Shown: positions 46,838 through 56,178, counted from the stretch's first letter. The stretch is DNA of 64,000 bases from an uncultured Bacteroidales bacterium (GCA_902787555.1 CADAGO010000003.1:46360-110359), one strand, 5' to 3'. Translations and numbers: made by a program. The notes: generated from the sequence alone by a model not told the origin.

Positions 46838-48727
46838 ATGAACAGAAATGTAACTCTGGTTGCAGGTCTTTTGGCTGCGACCATGTGGGTGGCGGATCTC
46901 CATGCCGGGCCCACGGACTCAATTTATGGAGGCAATTTGAACGAAATCGTAGTCACTGGGGCGCGAAGCCTGACAGATGTCAGGCATCTCCCAATGACGG
47001 TAACTACTTTGGGTCGTGACTTGCTCACGAAAGAGAATCGGATGTCTTTATTGCCTACACTCACAGAGCAGGTTCCAGGCCTTTTTATCACTTCTCGTTC
47101 GATGATGGGCTATGGTGTCAGCGGTGGTGCTGCCGGTGGTATTAACATGCGTGGTATCTCTGGCGGAGCAGGTCAGTTGCTGGTACTCATCGACGGACAT
47201 CCTCAGTATCAAGGCGTTTATGGCCATCCGATTTCCGACAGCTATCAGACCCTGATGGCAGAGCGTGTGGAAGTGTTGCGTGGTCCTGCTTCTGTGCTGT
47301 ATGGCTCGAATGCGATGGGCGGCGTGATTAATATCGTAACTCGTAAGGCTCAGGATGGTGTGAATACCGATGTTGTACTCGGCGCAGGAAGTTGGGGCAC
47401 AGTTCAGGCAGAAGCAACCAATCAGGTGCGTAGCGGTAAGTTCAGTAGTACCGTTTCGGTGCAGTACGGACGTACCGACAATCATCGTCCACGAATGGGC
47501 TTCGAGCAATACGGCGGATACGTGAAGCTCGGCTATGATATCAATGAACATTGGAATGCCTATGTGGATGCTAACATTACTCATTTCAATGCCAGCTATC
47601 CAGGAGCTGTGAACAGTCCGCTCTATGATGCCGATCAATGGATTACGCGTGGTGTCGTGTCTGCAGCAGTCGAGAATCACTTCGACAATACAAGTGGTGC
47701 ATTGAGTGTGTATTCGAATTTCGGACGTCACAAGATTGACGACGGAACGGCCAACCCGACACAACCCACTCAGCGCTATTTCCGTTCGAAGGATGCGCTC
47801 ACAGGTGTATCATGGTATCAAAGCATCCAGTTGTTTGAAGGCAATCGCCTGACAGCAGGTGTCGACTACATGCACATCTACGGAAACGCTTACTATACAT
47901 CAAAGGCAACAGGTGATATCTTGGTTACGCCCAACAAGCAGAGCGGCAAGTCATATCGTAACGAGATTGCAGGTTATGTAGATTTCCGTCAAGACCTTTT
48001 GGATTGGCTGACCATTGATGCAGGTATCCGTCTCGACCATCATAGCATCACAGGAACAGAATGGATTCCACAGGCTGGTATCGTAGTACGTCCTATAGAG
48101 TCAGGCGAAGCAAAGGCGATGGTTAGCAAAGGCTTCCGCAACCCTACGATGCGTGAAATGTATCTCTACCCGCCATCAAACACCGATTTGAAACCTGAAC
48201 GTCTTTGGAACTACGAATTATCGTGGCGTCATCGTTTGGAAGATGGTACCACCTATGGTGTCAACCTCTTCTATCTTAAAGGCGATAATATGATTCAGAC
48301 TCAACAGGTTGATGGAAAGCCACGCAATGTGAATACTGGTGAAATTGAGAACTATGGTGCCGAAGCAGAAGTAACATATCCTCTCGGCGCTTATTTCAAT
48401 TTCAGGGCTAACTCGTCATATCTGCACATGAAGCATGAAATCATTGCTGCACCCGTATCGACAAGTTTTATCGGTATAGACTACCATCAGGGTAAATGGT
48501 TCGCATCACTCGGTGCACAGCATATTGAGGACCTCTACACGGCAGTAGGCGCTAACGAGACCAAGGAGGACTTCTGGCTCCTCAATGCATCGGTCAACTA
48601 TCAGTTGAATAAGTACCTTAATCTGTGGGCACGAGGCGAGAACCTTCTGGCACAGAAGTACGAAATCAATCTCGGCTACCCGATGCCTCGTGCAACCTTT
48701 ATGGGAGGCGTGAAGTTGGCTTTCTAA
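46838..48727 (+). CDS. BtuB-like TonB-dependent receptor
   Basis: A 629-residue outer-membrane receptor. Signal peptide MNRNVTLVAGLLAATMWVADLHAG, then a TonB box-like NLNEIVVTGARS, plug domain (residues about 45-165, including RVEVLRGPASVLYGSNAMGGVINI) and a barrel ending in MGGVKLAF. The length and plug are of the BtuB/siderophore type and it lacks the carboxypeptidase-like domain of most Bacteroidota nutrient receptors. Substrate (cobalamin, haem or siderophore) cannot be told; no cobalamin riboswitch is visible upstream. ATG 46838 is preferred to a TTG at 46829. Confidence 0.92.
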   Translation: MNRNVTLVAGLLAATMWVADLHAGPTDSIYGGNLNEIVVTGARSLTDVRHLPMTVTTLGRDLLTKENRMSLLPTLTEQVPGLFITSRSMMGYGVSGGAAGGINMRGISGGAGQLLVLIDGHPQYQGVYGHPISDSYQTLMAERVEVLRGPASVLYGSNAMGGVINIVTRKAQDGVNTDVVLGAGSWGTVQAEATNQVRSGKFSSTVSVQYGRTDNHRPRMGFEQYGGYVKLGYDINEHWNAYVDANITHFNASYPGAVNSPLYDADQWITRGVVSAAVENHFDNTSGALSVYSNFGRHKIDDGTANPTQPTQRYFRSKDALTGVSWYQSIQLFEGNRLTAGVDYMHIYGNAYYTSKATGDILVTPNKQSGKSYRNEIAGYVDFRQDLLDWLTIDAGIRLDHHSITGTEWIPQAGIVVRPIESGEAKAMVSKGFRNPTMREMYLYPPSNTDLKPERLWNYELSWRHRLEDGTTYGVNLFYLKGDNMIQTQQVDGKPRNVNTGEIENYGAEAEVTYPLGAYFNFRANSSYLHMKHEIIAAPVSTSFIGIDYHQGKWFASLGAQHIEDLYTAVGANETKEDFWLLNASVNYQLNKYLNLWARGENLLAQKYEINLGYPMPRATFMGGVKLAF

Positions 48728-48753
48728 GATTTGAATAAGTATATACGCATATC

Positions 48754-48793
48754 GCAAGAGTCGGGCAATGAAGTCTCGGCTCTTGCTTTGTTT
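48754..48793 (+). terminator. Terminator of the BtuB-like receptor gene
   Basis: GCAAGAG pairs with CTCTTGC across a 19-base loop, followed by TTTGTTT. Confidence 0.7.
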
Positions 48794-48856
48794 AGTACCG
48801 ATATCAGTGCATTGATGAGATTTCTGTATGAAAAATCTTAAAAAAGTGGAGTTGAG

Positions 48857-48888
48857 TTTGGTGGAGTCGTAGAAACATTGTAAATTTG
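48857..48888 (+). promoter_or_regulatory. Promoter of the SGNH hydrolase gene
   Basis: TTTG 48857-48860, 20-base spacer, TAAATTTG 48881-48888. Confidence 0.85.
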
Positions 48889-48950
48889 CAGGGAAAAGTG
48901 TGATGCATTCCGTGAAAACGATGATACGATAACTAATTAATACAGACATT

Positions 48951-49610
48951 ATGAAGAAATTCTTTTTACTTATGCTGATGGCAACTATGGTGATAGTCGC
49001 ATCGGCGCAGACAAAGAAAGTATCGGTCCTTGGCGACTCTTACTCAACTTTTATTGGTATTATCCCTTCTAATTATTCAACATTCTATCCTAACGACCGC
49101 AACGATGTCAAGGAGGTGGAACAGACTTGGTGGAGCCTTTATATCAAAGCGAAGGGCTACAAGTTGGAGAAGAACGACTCGTGGGGCGGTACAACCATCT
49201 GTGGTACAGGCTATGGCCGTATGGACTCATCGCGCAATAACTTCATTGCCCGTGTGGACAGTCTCGGCAATCCCGATATTATCTTCATTTTCGGCGGCAC
49301 CAACGATGCATGGGCTGGCGCTCCTGTTGGCGAGTATCAGTATTCCGACTGGACGAAAGACGACTGCAAGAATTTCCGTCCTGCACTCGCCTGCCTGTTC
49401 GACATGCTTCAGAAGCGTTATCCTAAGGCAAAACTCTGCTCTATCCTCAACTCTGAACTGCGTGAACCTATCAACGAATCGATGCGTGAGGTATGCAAGC
49501 ACTACAAGGTGCAACTCGTTGAACTTCACGATATTGAGAAGCAGAACGGTCATCCTTCAATCAGCGGTATGAAGAGCATCTGCGACCAACTGATAGAAGC
49601 AGGGATGTAG
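48951..49610 (+). CDS. Secreted SGNH/GDSL hydrolase
   Basis: A 219-residue exported esterase-like protein (MKKFFLLMLMATMVIVASAQ). Blocks of the SGNH fold are present: GDSYSTF (catalytic Ser, block I), the Gly of WGGTTICG (block II), GGTND (block III Asn) and the catalytic Asp/His pair near NGHPSISG. Such proteins often remove acetyl groups from plant polysaccharides; the nearby pectate lyase and GH97 genes are compatible with this, but the substrate is not shown by sequence. Confidence 0.85.
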   Translation: MKKFFLLMLMATMVIVASAQTKKVSVLGDSYSTFIGIIPSNYSTFYPNDRNDVKEVEQTWWSLYIKAKGYKLEKNDSWGGTTICGTGYGRMDSSRNNFIARVDSLGNPDIIFIFGGTNDAWAGAPVGEYQYSDWTKDDCKNFRPALACLFDMLQKRYPKAKLCSILNSELREPINESMREVCKHYKVQLVELHDIEKQNGHPSISGMKSICDQLIEAGM

Positions 49611-49632
49611 GAATTAAGACAGCGGCCATATT

Positions 49633-49678
49633 TCGTAATAACGCCATAACGTAATTACGTAATCACGTCATAACGAAT
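49633..49678. repeat. Intergenic microrepeat (CGTAATAACG/CATAACG)
   Basis: Runs of TAACG-type 7- and 8-mers between the SGNH and GH97 genes; a shorter relative (CGTAATAACGACATAACG) follows uxaB at 44958-44975. Confidence 0.65.
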
Positions 49679-49721
49679 CAGAAGGGCCGCCAGTTAAGAA
49701 TCAGAATTTAAAATACGAAAC

Positions 49722-51497
49722 ATGAGAAAAACGATTATCACACTGGTTTGTGTGACACTGTGTATGGGCTTGTCGGCTCAGGTGTCGCCCAACGGACGTG
49801 TCAAGGCAGAAAAGTTCAGCGACCACATCACCGTCAGTTATAAGCAGAACGGGAAGTGGCAGGAAATCTATACGGCTGAGTTTCCAGGTATCAACGGAGG
49901 TGACACACGCAGCATCAAGGACGACTACATCATGCTGTCGGGCAAGCGTCGGCATTGCACCAATAAAGGTAAGGAATCTGCATATTCGCTCCAAAGCGGC
50001 GGTGTGCTCTTTGTGAGAGTGTACAACGACGGAGTGGCTTTCCGCAAGGTGGGCCGCGAGAGTATGGGCGACAAGTCGGAGACCGACGTGCCTATCACCA
50101 TACCTTATTATATAAATAATTGGATGATGAACTGGACCGACGGTGCCGAGAGTTTCTATCCGAAGAACCGTTCGTTCAAGCAGGGCGACCATCTTTCTTA
50201 TCCAGCCTTGTTTGAGTTCCCCGACCATGTGTTCGGACTTCTCACCGAGGCCGACATCCGTCACGATCAGGCAGCATCGTCGTTCTATAGCCTCGACGGG
50301 AAGAACAAGTTCAACATTGTTCACGACAAGAACGAGCAGAACGCCAAGCAGAGTTCGTGGAAACTGATGATCATAGGCCAGTTGAGCGATGTGGTAGAAT
50401 CGACATTGGTGACCGACCTCAGTGAGCCTTGCAAGTTGACCGATACCAGTTGGATTGAGCCAGGTGTGGTTTCTTGGGTTTACTGGGCATACAATCACGG
50501 CTCGAACGACCTGAACATCATCAAGAAGTATGTCGACCTGGCTGCAACGCTCGGTCTGCCTTACGTGCTGATCGATGCCGAGTGGGACATGATGAAGGAC
50601 GGAAAGAGCATCGAGGACGCAGTGAACTATGCGAAGGAGAAGGGTGTGAAGCCGATGATATGGTACAACTCATCAGTAGGGTGGGTGAATGGTGCCCCGA
50701 CTCCGAAGTATCGTCTGAACAAGCCCGAAGACCGTGAGAAGGAATTCGCTTGGTGCGAGAGTCTCGGCATTGCCGGTGTGAAGGTTGACTTCTTCAGTGG
50801 CGACAACAATATGAACATGGCCTACAGCATCGACCTCATGGAGTGTGCTGCAAAGCATCACATGCTCATCAACTTCCACGGAGCCACCTTCCCTCGCGGA
50901 TGGATGCGTACCTATCCTAACCTGCTGACCACCGAGGCTGTCTATGGTGCCGAGTGGTACAACAACGTGCCGACCTTCACCAATCGTGCAGCCGCTCATA
51001 ATGCCACATTGCCCTTCACGCGCAATGTCATCGGTTCGATGGACTACACGCCTTGTGCCTTCAGCGACTCACAGCATCCGCATATCACCTCTCACGCACA
51101 CGAGTTGGCGCTCACAGCCCTCTTCGAAAGTGGCTTGCAGCACTTGGCCGACCGTCCCGAGAGTTTCCTGGCACAGCCACAGGAGGTGAAGAACTACCTG
51201 GGCGAACTGCCTGCAGCATGGGACGAGACCGTATTCCTCGGAGGCTATCCTGCCGAAAGTGCCATCATCGCACGCAAGAGCGGCACCACATGGTATATTG
51301 CCGGAATCAACGGAACCGACCAGGAGCAGACCCTTACGTTCAGCACCAAGCGCCTGAAAGGATTGGGCAAGTATGTCACCCAGTTCCAGGACAGCGGCGA
51401 CAAGAACAACCCTTGGGACATCACTCGTGGCAATACGGTCGAAACCGTACAGAAGTGTCAGCCTCGCGGCGGATTTGTCATCGTCGTGAAAAAATAG
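49722..51497 (+). CDS. Glycoside hydrolase family 97 enzyme
   Basis: A 591-residue exported enzyme (MRKTIITLVCVTLCMGLSAQ). N-terminal beta-sandwich (residues 20-235), catalytic TIM barrel (about 240-500, including YVLIDAEWDMM and GVKVDFFSGD) and C-terminal beta-sheet domain. In GH97 two mechanistic groups exist; an Asp in the GxKxDFF motif, as here, is typical of the retaining (alpha-galactosidase-like) group, while inverting SusB-type alpha-glucosidases use Glu residues instead. So an alpha-galactosidase-type activity is favoured, not proven. It follows the SGNH gene by 111 bases on the same strand. Confidence 0.88.
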   Translation: MRKTIITLVCVTLCMGLSAQVSPNGRVKAEKFSDHITVSYKQNGKWQEIYTAEFPGINGGDTRSIKDDYIMLSGKRRHCTNKGKESAYSLQSGGVLFVRVYNDGVAFRKVGRESMGDKSETDVPITIPYYINNWMMNWTDGAESFYPKNRSFKQGDHLSYPALFEFPDHVFGLLTEADIRHDQAASSFYSLDGKNKFNIVHDKNEQNAKQSSWKLMIIGQLSDVVESTLVTDLSEPCKLTDTSWIEPGVVSWVYWAYNHGSNDLNIIKKYVDLAATLGLPYVLIDAEWDMMKDGKSIEDAVNYAKEKGVKPMIWYNSSVGWVNGAPTPKYRLNKPEDREKEFAWCESLGIAGVKVDFFSGDNNMNMAYSIDLMECAAKHHMLINFHGATFPRGWMRTYPNLLTTEAVYGAEWYNNVPTFTNRAAAHNATLPFTRNVIGSMDYTPCAFSDSQHPHITSHAHELALTALFESGLQHLADRPESFLAQPQEVKNYLGELPAAWDETVFLGGYPAESAIIARKSGTTWYIAGINGTDQEQTLTFSTKRLKGLGKYVTQFQDSGDKNNPWDITRGNTVETVQKCQPRGGFVIVVKK

Positions 51498-51577
51498 CAT
51501 CCAAGGAATTTGAGAAAAGTCAAAATGCTTTGTTTTTCTGAATATTTTCTGCATATTTCAAATTTATGCGTATAAAA

Positions 51578-51609
51578 TTTGTGAGACTGCAGGAAAATGC
51601 TTAACTTTG
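51578..51609 (+). promoter_or_regulatory. Promoter of carB
   Basis: TTTG 51578-51581, 20-base spacer, TAACTTTG 51602-51609: a perfect match to the consensus. Confidence 0.88.
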
Positions 51610-51612
51610 CAA

Positions 51613-51654
51613 CCCGAAAACTAAAAGATGGTGATTTGGTTTTCGGGTTTTTTT
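51613..51654 (+). terminator. Terminator-like hairpin in the carB leader
   Basis: CCCGAAAAC (51613-51621) pairs perfectly with GTTTTCGGG (51639-51647), followed by T7. It begins about at the predicted transcript start and lies before the carB ATG, so it may attenuate carB; it could also stop readthrough from GH97. Confidence 0.8.
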
Positions 51655-51711
51655 ATGCCCGTTTGCCACTCATCACGAAGGAATATAACACAGATAAATT
51701 ACATTATTCTT

Positions 51712-54700
51712 ATGGACAAGCAACTCAAGAAAGTTCTGGTTCTCGGCTCTGGCGCGTTGAAGATTGGTCAGGCGGGAGAATTCGATTACTCAGGCTCTCA
51801 AGCGCTCAAGGCTTTACGGGAAGAGGGCATCAGTTCAGTTTTGGTTAATCCAAACATCGCTACTATCCAGACAAGTGAAGGTATTGCTGATAAGGTTTAT
51901 TTCCTCCCAGTGACACCTTTTTTTGTAACTGAAATTATCAAGAAGGAACGCCCCGACGGCATCTTGTTGGCATTCGGTGGACAGACAGCATTGAATTGTG
52001 GAACTGAACTCTATACCAACGGAACGCTGGAAGAGTATGGCGTGCAGGTGCTTGGCACTTCGGTCGAGGCCATTATGAATACGGAAGACCGTGACCGCTT
52101 CGTGAAGGAGCTCGACAAGATTGCCATCAAGACTCCCGTGAGCCATGCTGTTGAGAATATGGAAGACGCCTTGAAGGCTGCCCACGAGATAGGTTTCCCA
52201 ATCATGATTCGTTCGGCCTACGCGCTGGGCGGTCTCGGTAGCGGTATCTGTCCCGACGAAGCGACATTCAAGCAGATTGCCGAAAGTGCCTTTACGTTTG
52301 CTCCGCAGATTCTGGTTGAGGAATCGCTGAAGGGCTGGAAGGAAATCGAGTTTGAGACCATCCGCGACAAGAACGACCATTGCTTCACCGTTGCTTCGAT
52401 GGAGAACTTCGACCCGCTGGGCATCCACACCGGCGAGTCAATCGTTGTCGCTCCTACTTGCTCGTTGACCGACGAGCAGGTGAAGCTCTTGCAAGACCTG
52501 ACCATCAAGACCGTACGTCACCTCAACATCGTGGGTGAATGTAACATACAGTTTGCCTTCAATGCCGAGACCAACGACTATCGTGTCATCGAAATCAATG
52601 CACGTCTCAGCCGTTCGTCTGCACTTGCCTCAAAGGCTACAGGCTATCCGCTCGCATTCGTGGCAGCAAAGATTGCACTGGGCTACACACTCGACCAGAT
52701 TGGCGAGATGGGTACACCCAACTCCGCATACGTGGCTCCGTCGCTCGACTATATGATTTGTAAGATACCTCGCTGGGACCTCACCAAGTTCACTGGCGTG
52801 AGCCGTCAGATCGGTTCTTCGATGAAGTCGGTAGGCGAAATCATGTCGATCGGCCGTACGTTCGAAGAGATGATACAGAAGGGTCTGCGTATGATAGGGC
52901 AGGGCATGCACGGCTTCGTGGGCAACGACCACGTGAAGTTCGCCAACCTCGACGAGGAACTTGCCAACCCTACCGACCTCCGTATCTTTGCCATCGCACA
53001 GGCGCTCGAAGAGGGCTACAGCGTGGAGAAGATTGAAGACCTGACGAAGATCGACGCATGGTTCATCTCTCGTCTGAAACATATCGTCGACTTGAAGCAT
53101 CAGTTGCAGCAACTCAATTCGCTCGACGAAATCAGCGAAGAGATGATGCGCGAGGTGAAGTCGTGCGGCTTCAGCGATTTCCAGATTGCACGCTTCGTGC
53201 TCAAGCCACAGGGCAACATGGAGCAGGCCAACCTCGAAGTCCGCAAGTTCCGCAAGGCAATGGGCGTGGTGCCCGCTGTGAAGCGCATCGAGACCGTTGG
53301 CGGCGAACATCCCGAACTGACCAACTACCTCTATATGACCTACTGCACCCAGGGCTACGACGTGAACTACTACCACAACGAGAAGTCGGTTGTCGTACTC
53401 GGTTCGGGTGCCTACCGCATCGGTTCGTCAGTCGAGTTCGACTGGTGTTCGGTCAATGCCATCAACACCGCTCGCAAGCTGGGGTATAAGAGCATCATGA
53501 TCAACTACAACCCCGAGACCGTATCGACCGACTACGATATGTGCGACCGCCTCTATTTCGACGAACTCTCCTTTGAGCGTGTGCTCGATGTCATCGACCT
53601 CGAACAGCCTCGTGGCGTCATCGTCAGCGTGGGTGGTCAGATTCCAAACAACCTCGCCATGAAACTCTACCGTCAGGATGTGCCCATCCTCGGTACTTCG
53701 CCTGTCAATATCGACCGTGCAGAAAACCGCGACAAGTTCTCCGCTATGCTCGACAAACTCGGCATCGACCAGCCTGCATGGCGCGCACTCACCAGCCATG
53801 AGGACATCAAGGAGTTCATCAAGCAGGTAGGCTATCCTGTCCTCGTACGTCCGTCGTACGTGCTCTCAGGCGCAGCCATGAACGTGTGCTACAGCGACGA
53901 GGAACTCGACCGCTTCCTCAATATGGCAACCGAAGTCAGCAAGGACTATCCGGTTGTCGTTTCGCAGTTCATGCAAGACACTAAGGAGATAGAGTTCGAT
54001 GCTGTGGCTCAGCAGGGCGAAATTGTAGAGTATGCCATCTCTGAGCACATCGAGTTTGCAGGCGTACACTCAGGCGACGCAACCCTTGTGTTCCCTGCTC
54101 AGCAGATCTACTACTCTACCATCCGTCAGTTGAAGAAGATAAGCCGTCAGATTGCAAAGGAACTCAACATCTCCGGACCGTTCAACATCCAGTATCTGGC
54201 TAAGGGACAGACCGTCAAGGTTATCGAGTGTAACTTGAGAGCTTCGCGTTCATTCCCATTTGTCAGCAAGATACTCAAGCACAACCTCATCGAAACCGCT
54301 ACACGCATCATGCTCGATGCTCCTTATACACGTCCCGATAAGTCCGAATTCGATATCGACCGCATCGGCGTCAAGGCATCTCAGTTCTCCTTCGCCCGTC
54401 TGCAGAATGCCGACCCTGTTCTTGGTGTCGACATGAGTTCAACAGGTGAAGTAGGTTGCTTGGGCGACGACATGAACGAGGCCCTGCTCAATGCACTCAT
54501 CGCTACCGGCTACCGTCTGCCCAAGAAGTCCATCCTCATCTCGTCAGGTGGCGCACGTGGCAAGATGGACCTCCTCGATGCCTGCAAGATGCTCCATGCA
54601 AAGCATTACGACATCTACGCCACACACGGCACCGCTACCTATCTCAACGAGAACGGAGTGCCCGCCACCGCCGTTGCATGGCCCGACGAAGAAGGCGAGA

Positions 54701-54924
54701 ACGTACTCGACCTCATTGCACAGCACCGCTTCGAACTCATCGTCAACGTGCCGAAGAATCAGACCAAGCGCGAACTGACCAACGGCTACAAGATACGTCG
54801 TGCAGCCATCGACCACAACATCCCGTTGATGACCAACGCACGTCTTGCCAAGGCCTTCATCGAAGCCTTCACAGAGAAGAAACTTGAAGACCTCCAGATC
54901 AAGAGTTGGCAGGAATACGTATAA
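51712..54924 (+). CDS. carB: Carbamoyl-phosphate synthase large subunit CarB
   Basis: CarB makes carbamoyl phosphate from bicarbonate, ammonia and two ATP, feeding pyrimidines and arginine. The 1070-residue protein has two homologous ATP-grasp halves (VLGSGALKIGQAGEFDYSGSQ and VVLGSGAYRIGSSVEFDWCSV), an oligomerisation region between them and a C-terminal MGS-like allosteric domain (ILISSGGARGKMDLLDACKML, with YATHGTATYL). ATG 51712 gives the family N-terminus; an in-frame ATG at 51628 lies in the leader hairpin loop and would add 28 residues. The small subunit carA is not adjacent, which is unusual. It marks the last housekeeping gene before the island. Confidence 0.95.
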   Translation: MDKQLKKVLVLGSGALKIGQAGEFDYSGSQALKALREEGISSVLVNPNIATIQTSEGIADKVYFLPVTPFFVTEIIKKERPDGILLAFGGQTALNCGTELYTNGTLEEYGVQVLGTSVEAIMNTEDRDRFVKELDKIAIKTPVSHAVENMEDALKAAHEIGFPIMIRSAYALGGLGSGICPDEATFKQIAESAFTFAPQILVEESLKGWKEIEFETIRDKNDHCFTVASMENFDPLGIHTGESIVVAPTCSLTDEQVKLLQDLTIKTVRHLNIVGECNIQFAFNAETNDYRVIEINARLSRSSALASKATGYPLAFVAAKIALGYTLDQIGEMGTPNSAYVAPSLDYMICKIPRWDLTKFTGVSRQIGSSMKSVGEIMSIGRTFEEMIQKGLRMIGQGMHGFVGNDHVKFANLDEELANPTDLRIFAIAQALEEGYSVEKIEDLTKIDAWFISRLKHIVDLKHQLQQLNSLDEISEEMMREVKSCGFSDFQIARFVLKPQGNMEQANLEVRKFRKAMGVVPAVKRIETVGGEHPELTNYLYMTYCTQGYDVNYYHNEKSVVVLGSGAYRIGSSVEFDWCSVNAINTARKLGYKSIMINYNPETVSTDYDMCDRLYFDELSFERVLDVIDLEQPRGVIVSVGGQIPNNLAMKLYRQDVPILGTSPVNIDRAENRDKFSAMLDKLGIDQPAWRALTSHEDIKEFIKQVGYPVLVRPSYVLSGAAMNVCYSDEELDRFLNMATEVSKDYPVVVSQFMQDTKEIEFDAVAQQGEIVEYAISEHIEFAGVHSGDATLVFPAQQIYYSTIRQLKKISRQIAKELNISGPFNIQYLAKGQTVKVIECNLRASRSFPFVSKILKHNLIETATRIMLDAPYTRPDKSEFDIDRIGVKASQFSFARLQNADPVLGVDMSSTGEVGCLGDDMNEALLNALIATGYRLPKKSILISSGGARGKMDLLDACKMLHAKHYDIYATHGTATYLNENGVPATAVAWPDEEGENVLDLIAQHRFELIVNVPKNQTKRELTNGYKIRRAAIDHNIPLMTNARLAKAFIEAFTEKKLEDLQIKSWQEYV

Positions 54925-54965
54925 ACAATCTCTCATTTGACCATTTACCATTTACCATTTTATTT

Positions 54966-54993
54966 CCCTCCCCTCTCTTAGGAGAGGGGAGGG
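54966..54993. repeat. GC-rich palindrome after carB
   Basis: A perfect 12-base stem, CCCTCCCCTCTC/GAGAGGGGAGGG with loop TTAG; same style as the palindrome in pyrK. It could act as a terminator or mRNA stabiliser. TTTACCA 7-mers precede it (54935-54958). Confidence 0.75.
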
Positions 54994-55100
54994 GAGAGGC
55001 TGTCCATTATACATTCTCCATCCTATTAAGCTAAACCGCAGGGATTTGCGGGTGAGCCTTTTTTCTTCGAGTGGTTCAAAAGCTGAAAGCTGTGGGTAGG

Positions 55101-55231
55101 CATCAGGGGATGTGAGTCAAGCTTGCTTGTAATCACAGACAAGGATGCTTAGACAAGAAGATGCGAAGAGCATCGGAACCACGAAGAAGTATATTTGATG
55201 TTTTTGCCTTTTTTTGTCCGCAGGCTTTTTT
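55101..55231 (+). ncRNA. Possible structured RNA within the inverted repeat
   Basis: Consecutive hairpins are possible: CATC/GATG (55101-55112), TGTGA/TCACA with inner CAAG/CTTG (55111-55137), GATGC/GCATC (55160-55174) and GCCT/AGGC with T6 (55206-55231), the last terminator-like. The last stem still pairs in the right copy, where it reads GTCT (G-U allowed). No promoter is clear. A weaker CCGCA/TGCGG hairpin stands at 55036-55051. Confidence 0.4.
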
Positions 55232-55246
55232 ATCTATTTTCGTTCA

Positions 55247-55272
55247 TTCCGACCTTTTCGATGTTTTCGGAA
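55247..55272. repeat. TTCCG...CGGAA element, copy 1
   Basis: TTCCG, 16 bases, CGGAA followed by TAAA; the interior TTTTCGATGTTTT is conserved in copies at 56988-57013 and 63821-63846. Confidence 0.75.
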
Positions 55273-55374
55273 TAAATGATACTGTCAGTAGTGAAAAATA
55301 CGGAGTTCCGTTCGTTTAGATAACTAAAAAACTAAATACTAACGACTAAGGTCTAACGTCTAACTTTTTTTTAT

Positions 55375-55382
55375 TATCTTTG
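55375..55382 (+). promoter_or_regulatory. -7 box of the ORF6N gene, at the inner end of the left repeat
   Basis: TATCTTTG preceded by GTCTAACGTCTAAC and a T-run; the same block recurs before the Fic remnant (56160-56192) and, inverted, at 63710-63735. Confidence 0.7.
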
Positions 55383-55406
55383 CAATCGAATACAATCAGT
55401 ACCAAT

Positions 55407-56072
55407 ATGAATGATATCCAGGTTATACAAAATAAGATATATGTGATACGAGGTCAGCGTGTGATGCTGGACTTCGATTTGGCAAAGATGTATGGAGTTG
55501 AGACGAAACGTTTGAACGAGGCTGTGCGACGTAACGCTCAACGGTTCGAGGGCGATGACTTTATGTTCCGTTTGACGAAGGATGAAGTTGCCTCCGTACG
55601 TTCAAGGTCGCAAATTGCTGCCATAGAAATCCCTATTGGAGATAGCCCTGAGGACGATTCCTTACGTTTGAGGTCGCAAATTGCGACCACAAACACTCAA
55701 CGTGGTGGTTCGCGATACCTCCCCTATGCATTCACGGAACTTGGTGTAGCGATGTTAAGTAGCGTATTGAGATCGGAAACAGCCATTAAAGTGAATAGAA
55801 ATATCATGAAAGCCTTCGTCACATACCGCCATTTGGCCGAACTTCCTTTGGCGGCTACTTACATCGAGTTAAAGAAGGATATAGAATCCGTCCGCAAAGA
55901 AGTCAACGATATCCTTGCCGACCAGAATGAAATCAATGAGGACACTCGTATGCAATTAGAGAACATCACTTTGGCCCTTGCCGAGTTGCAATCAAAGGAG
56001 CCAAGAGAGAAACCTCATCGCAAGATAGGTTTTGTGCAGGAGGAAGACGAAAGTCTAAAGCCTAGTGTCTAG
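55407..56072 (+). CDS. ORF6N-domain DNA-binding protein
   Basis: A 221-residue protein of the ORF6N/KilA-N-associated type, common in phages and mobile islands. The domain covers residues about 5-125 (NKIYVIRGQRVMLDFDLAKMYGVETKRLNEAVRRN, then DDFMFRLTKDE and PYAFTELGVAMLSSVL). The C-terminus is a coiled coil (SVRKEVNDILADQNEINEDTR) that may dimerise. Between the halves of the domain lies a duplicated stretch: SRSQIAA and LRSQIAT, encoded by two copies of AGGTCGCAAATTGC at 55604 and 55673. I start at ATG 55407 because the frame upstream overlaps the promoter. Probably a regulator of the island, not tested. Confidence 0.85.
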   Translation: MNDIQVIQNKIYVIRGQRVMLDFDLAKMYGVETKRLNEAVRRNAQRFEGDDFMFRLTKDEVASVRSRSQIAAIEIPIGDSPEDDSLRLRSQIATTNTQRGGSRYLPYAFTELGVAMLSSVLRSETAIKVNRNIMKAFVTYRHLAELPLAATYIELKKDIESVRKEVNDILADQNEINEDTRMQLENITLALAELQSKEPREKPHRKIGFVQEEDESLKPSV

Positions 56073-56094
56073 AGTCATTTCGACAGGCTCAAGA

Positions 56095-56178
56095 TGTATC
56101 TAAAGTCTAGAGTCTAAAGCCTAAAGTCTAAAGTCTAGAGTCTAACGTCTAGAGTCTAGAGTCTAACGTCTAACTTTT
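56095..56178. repeat. 7-bp microrepeat array (AGTCTAA/AGTCTAG)
   Basis: About eleven tandem 7-mers AGTCTAA, AGTCTAG, AGCCTAA or CGTCTAA between the ORF6N gene and the next promoter. Confidence 0.85.

Larger units (their letters stand above)
55093..55385 (+). repeat. Left copy of the large inverted repeat bounding the island
   Basis: About 293 bases that reappear, inverted and roughly 90 percent identical by eye, at 63707-64000. Ends inward at TTGCAA, with the promoter of the first island gene. Markers shared by both copies: CAAGCTTGCTTGTAATCAC, GATGCGAAGAGCATC, TCCGCAGGCTTTTTTATC, TTTTCGGAATAAATGA and CGGAGTTCCGTTCGTTTAG. An open frame runs through both (55113-55318 here), but nearly all differences between the copies change the amino acid, so it does not look like a conserved protein. 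Confidence 0.9.

Noticed and set aside
55113-55318. An open frame of about 68 codons running through the inverted repeat, also open in the right copy
   Set aside because: Nearly every difference between the two copies changes the amino acid, mostly at second codon positions, so there is no sign of protein-level selection.
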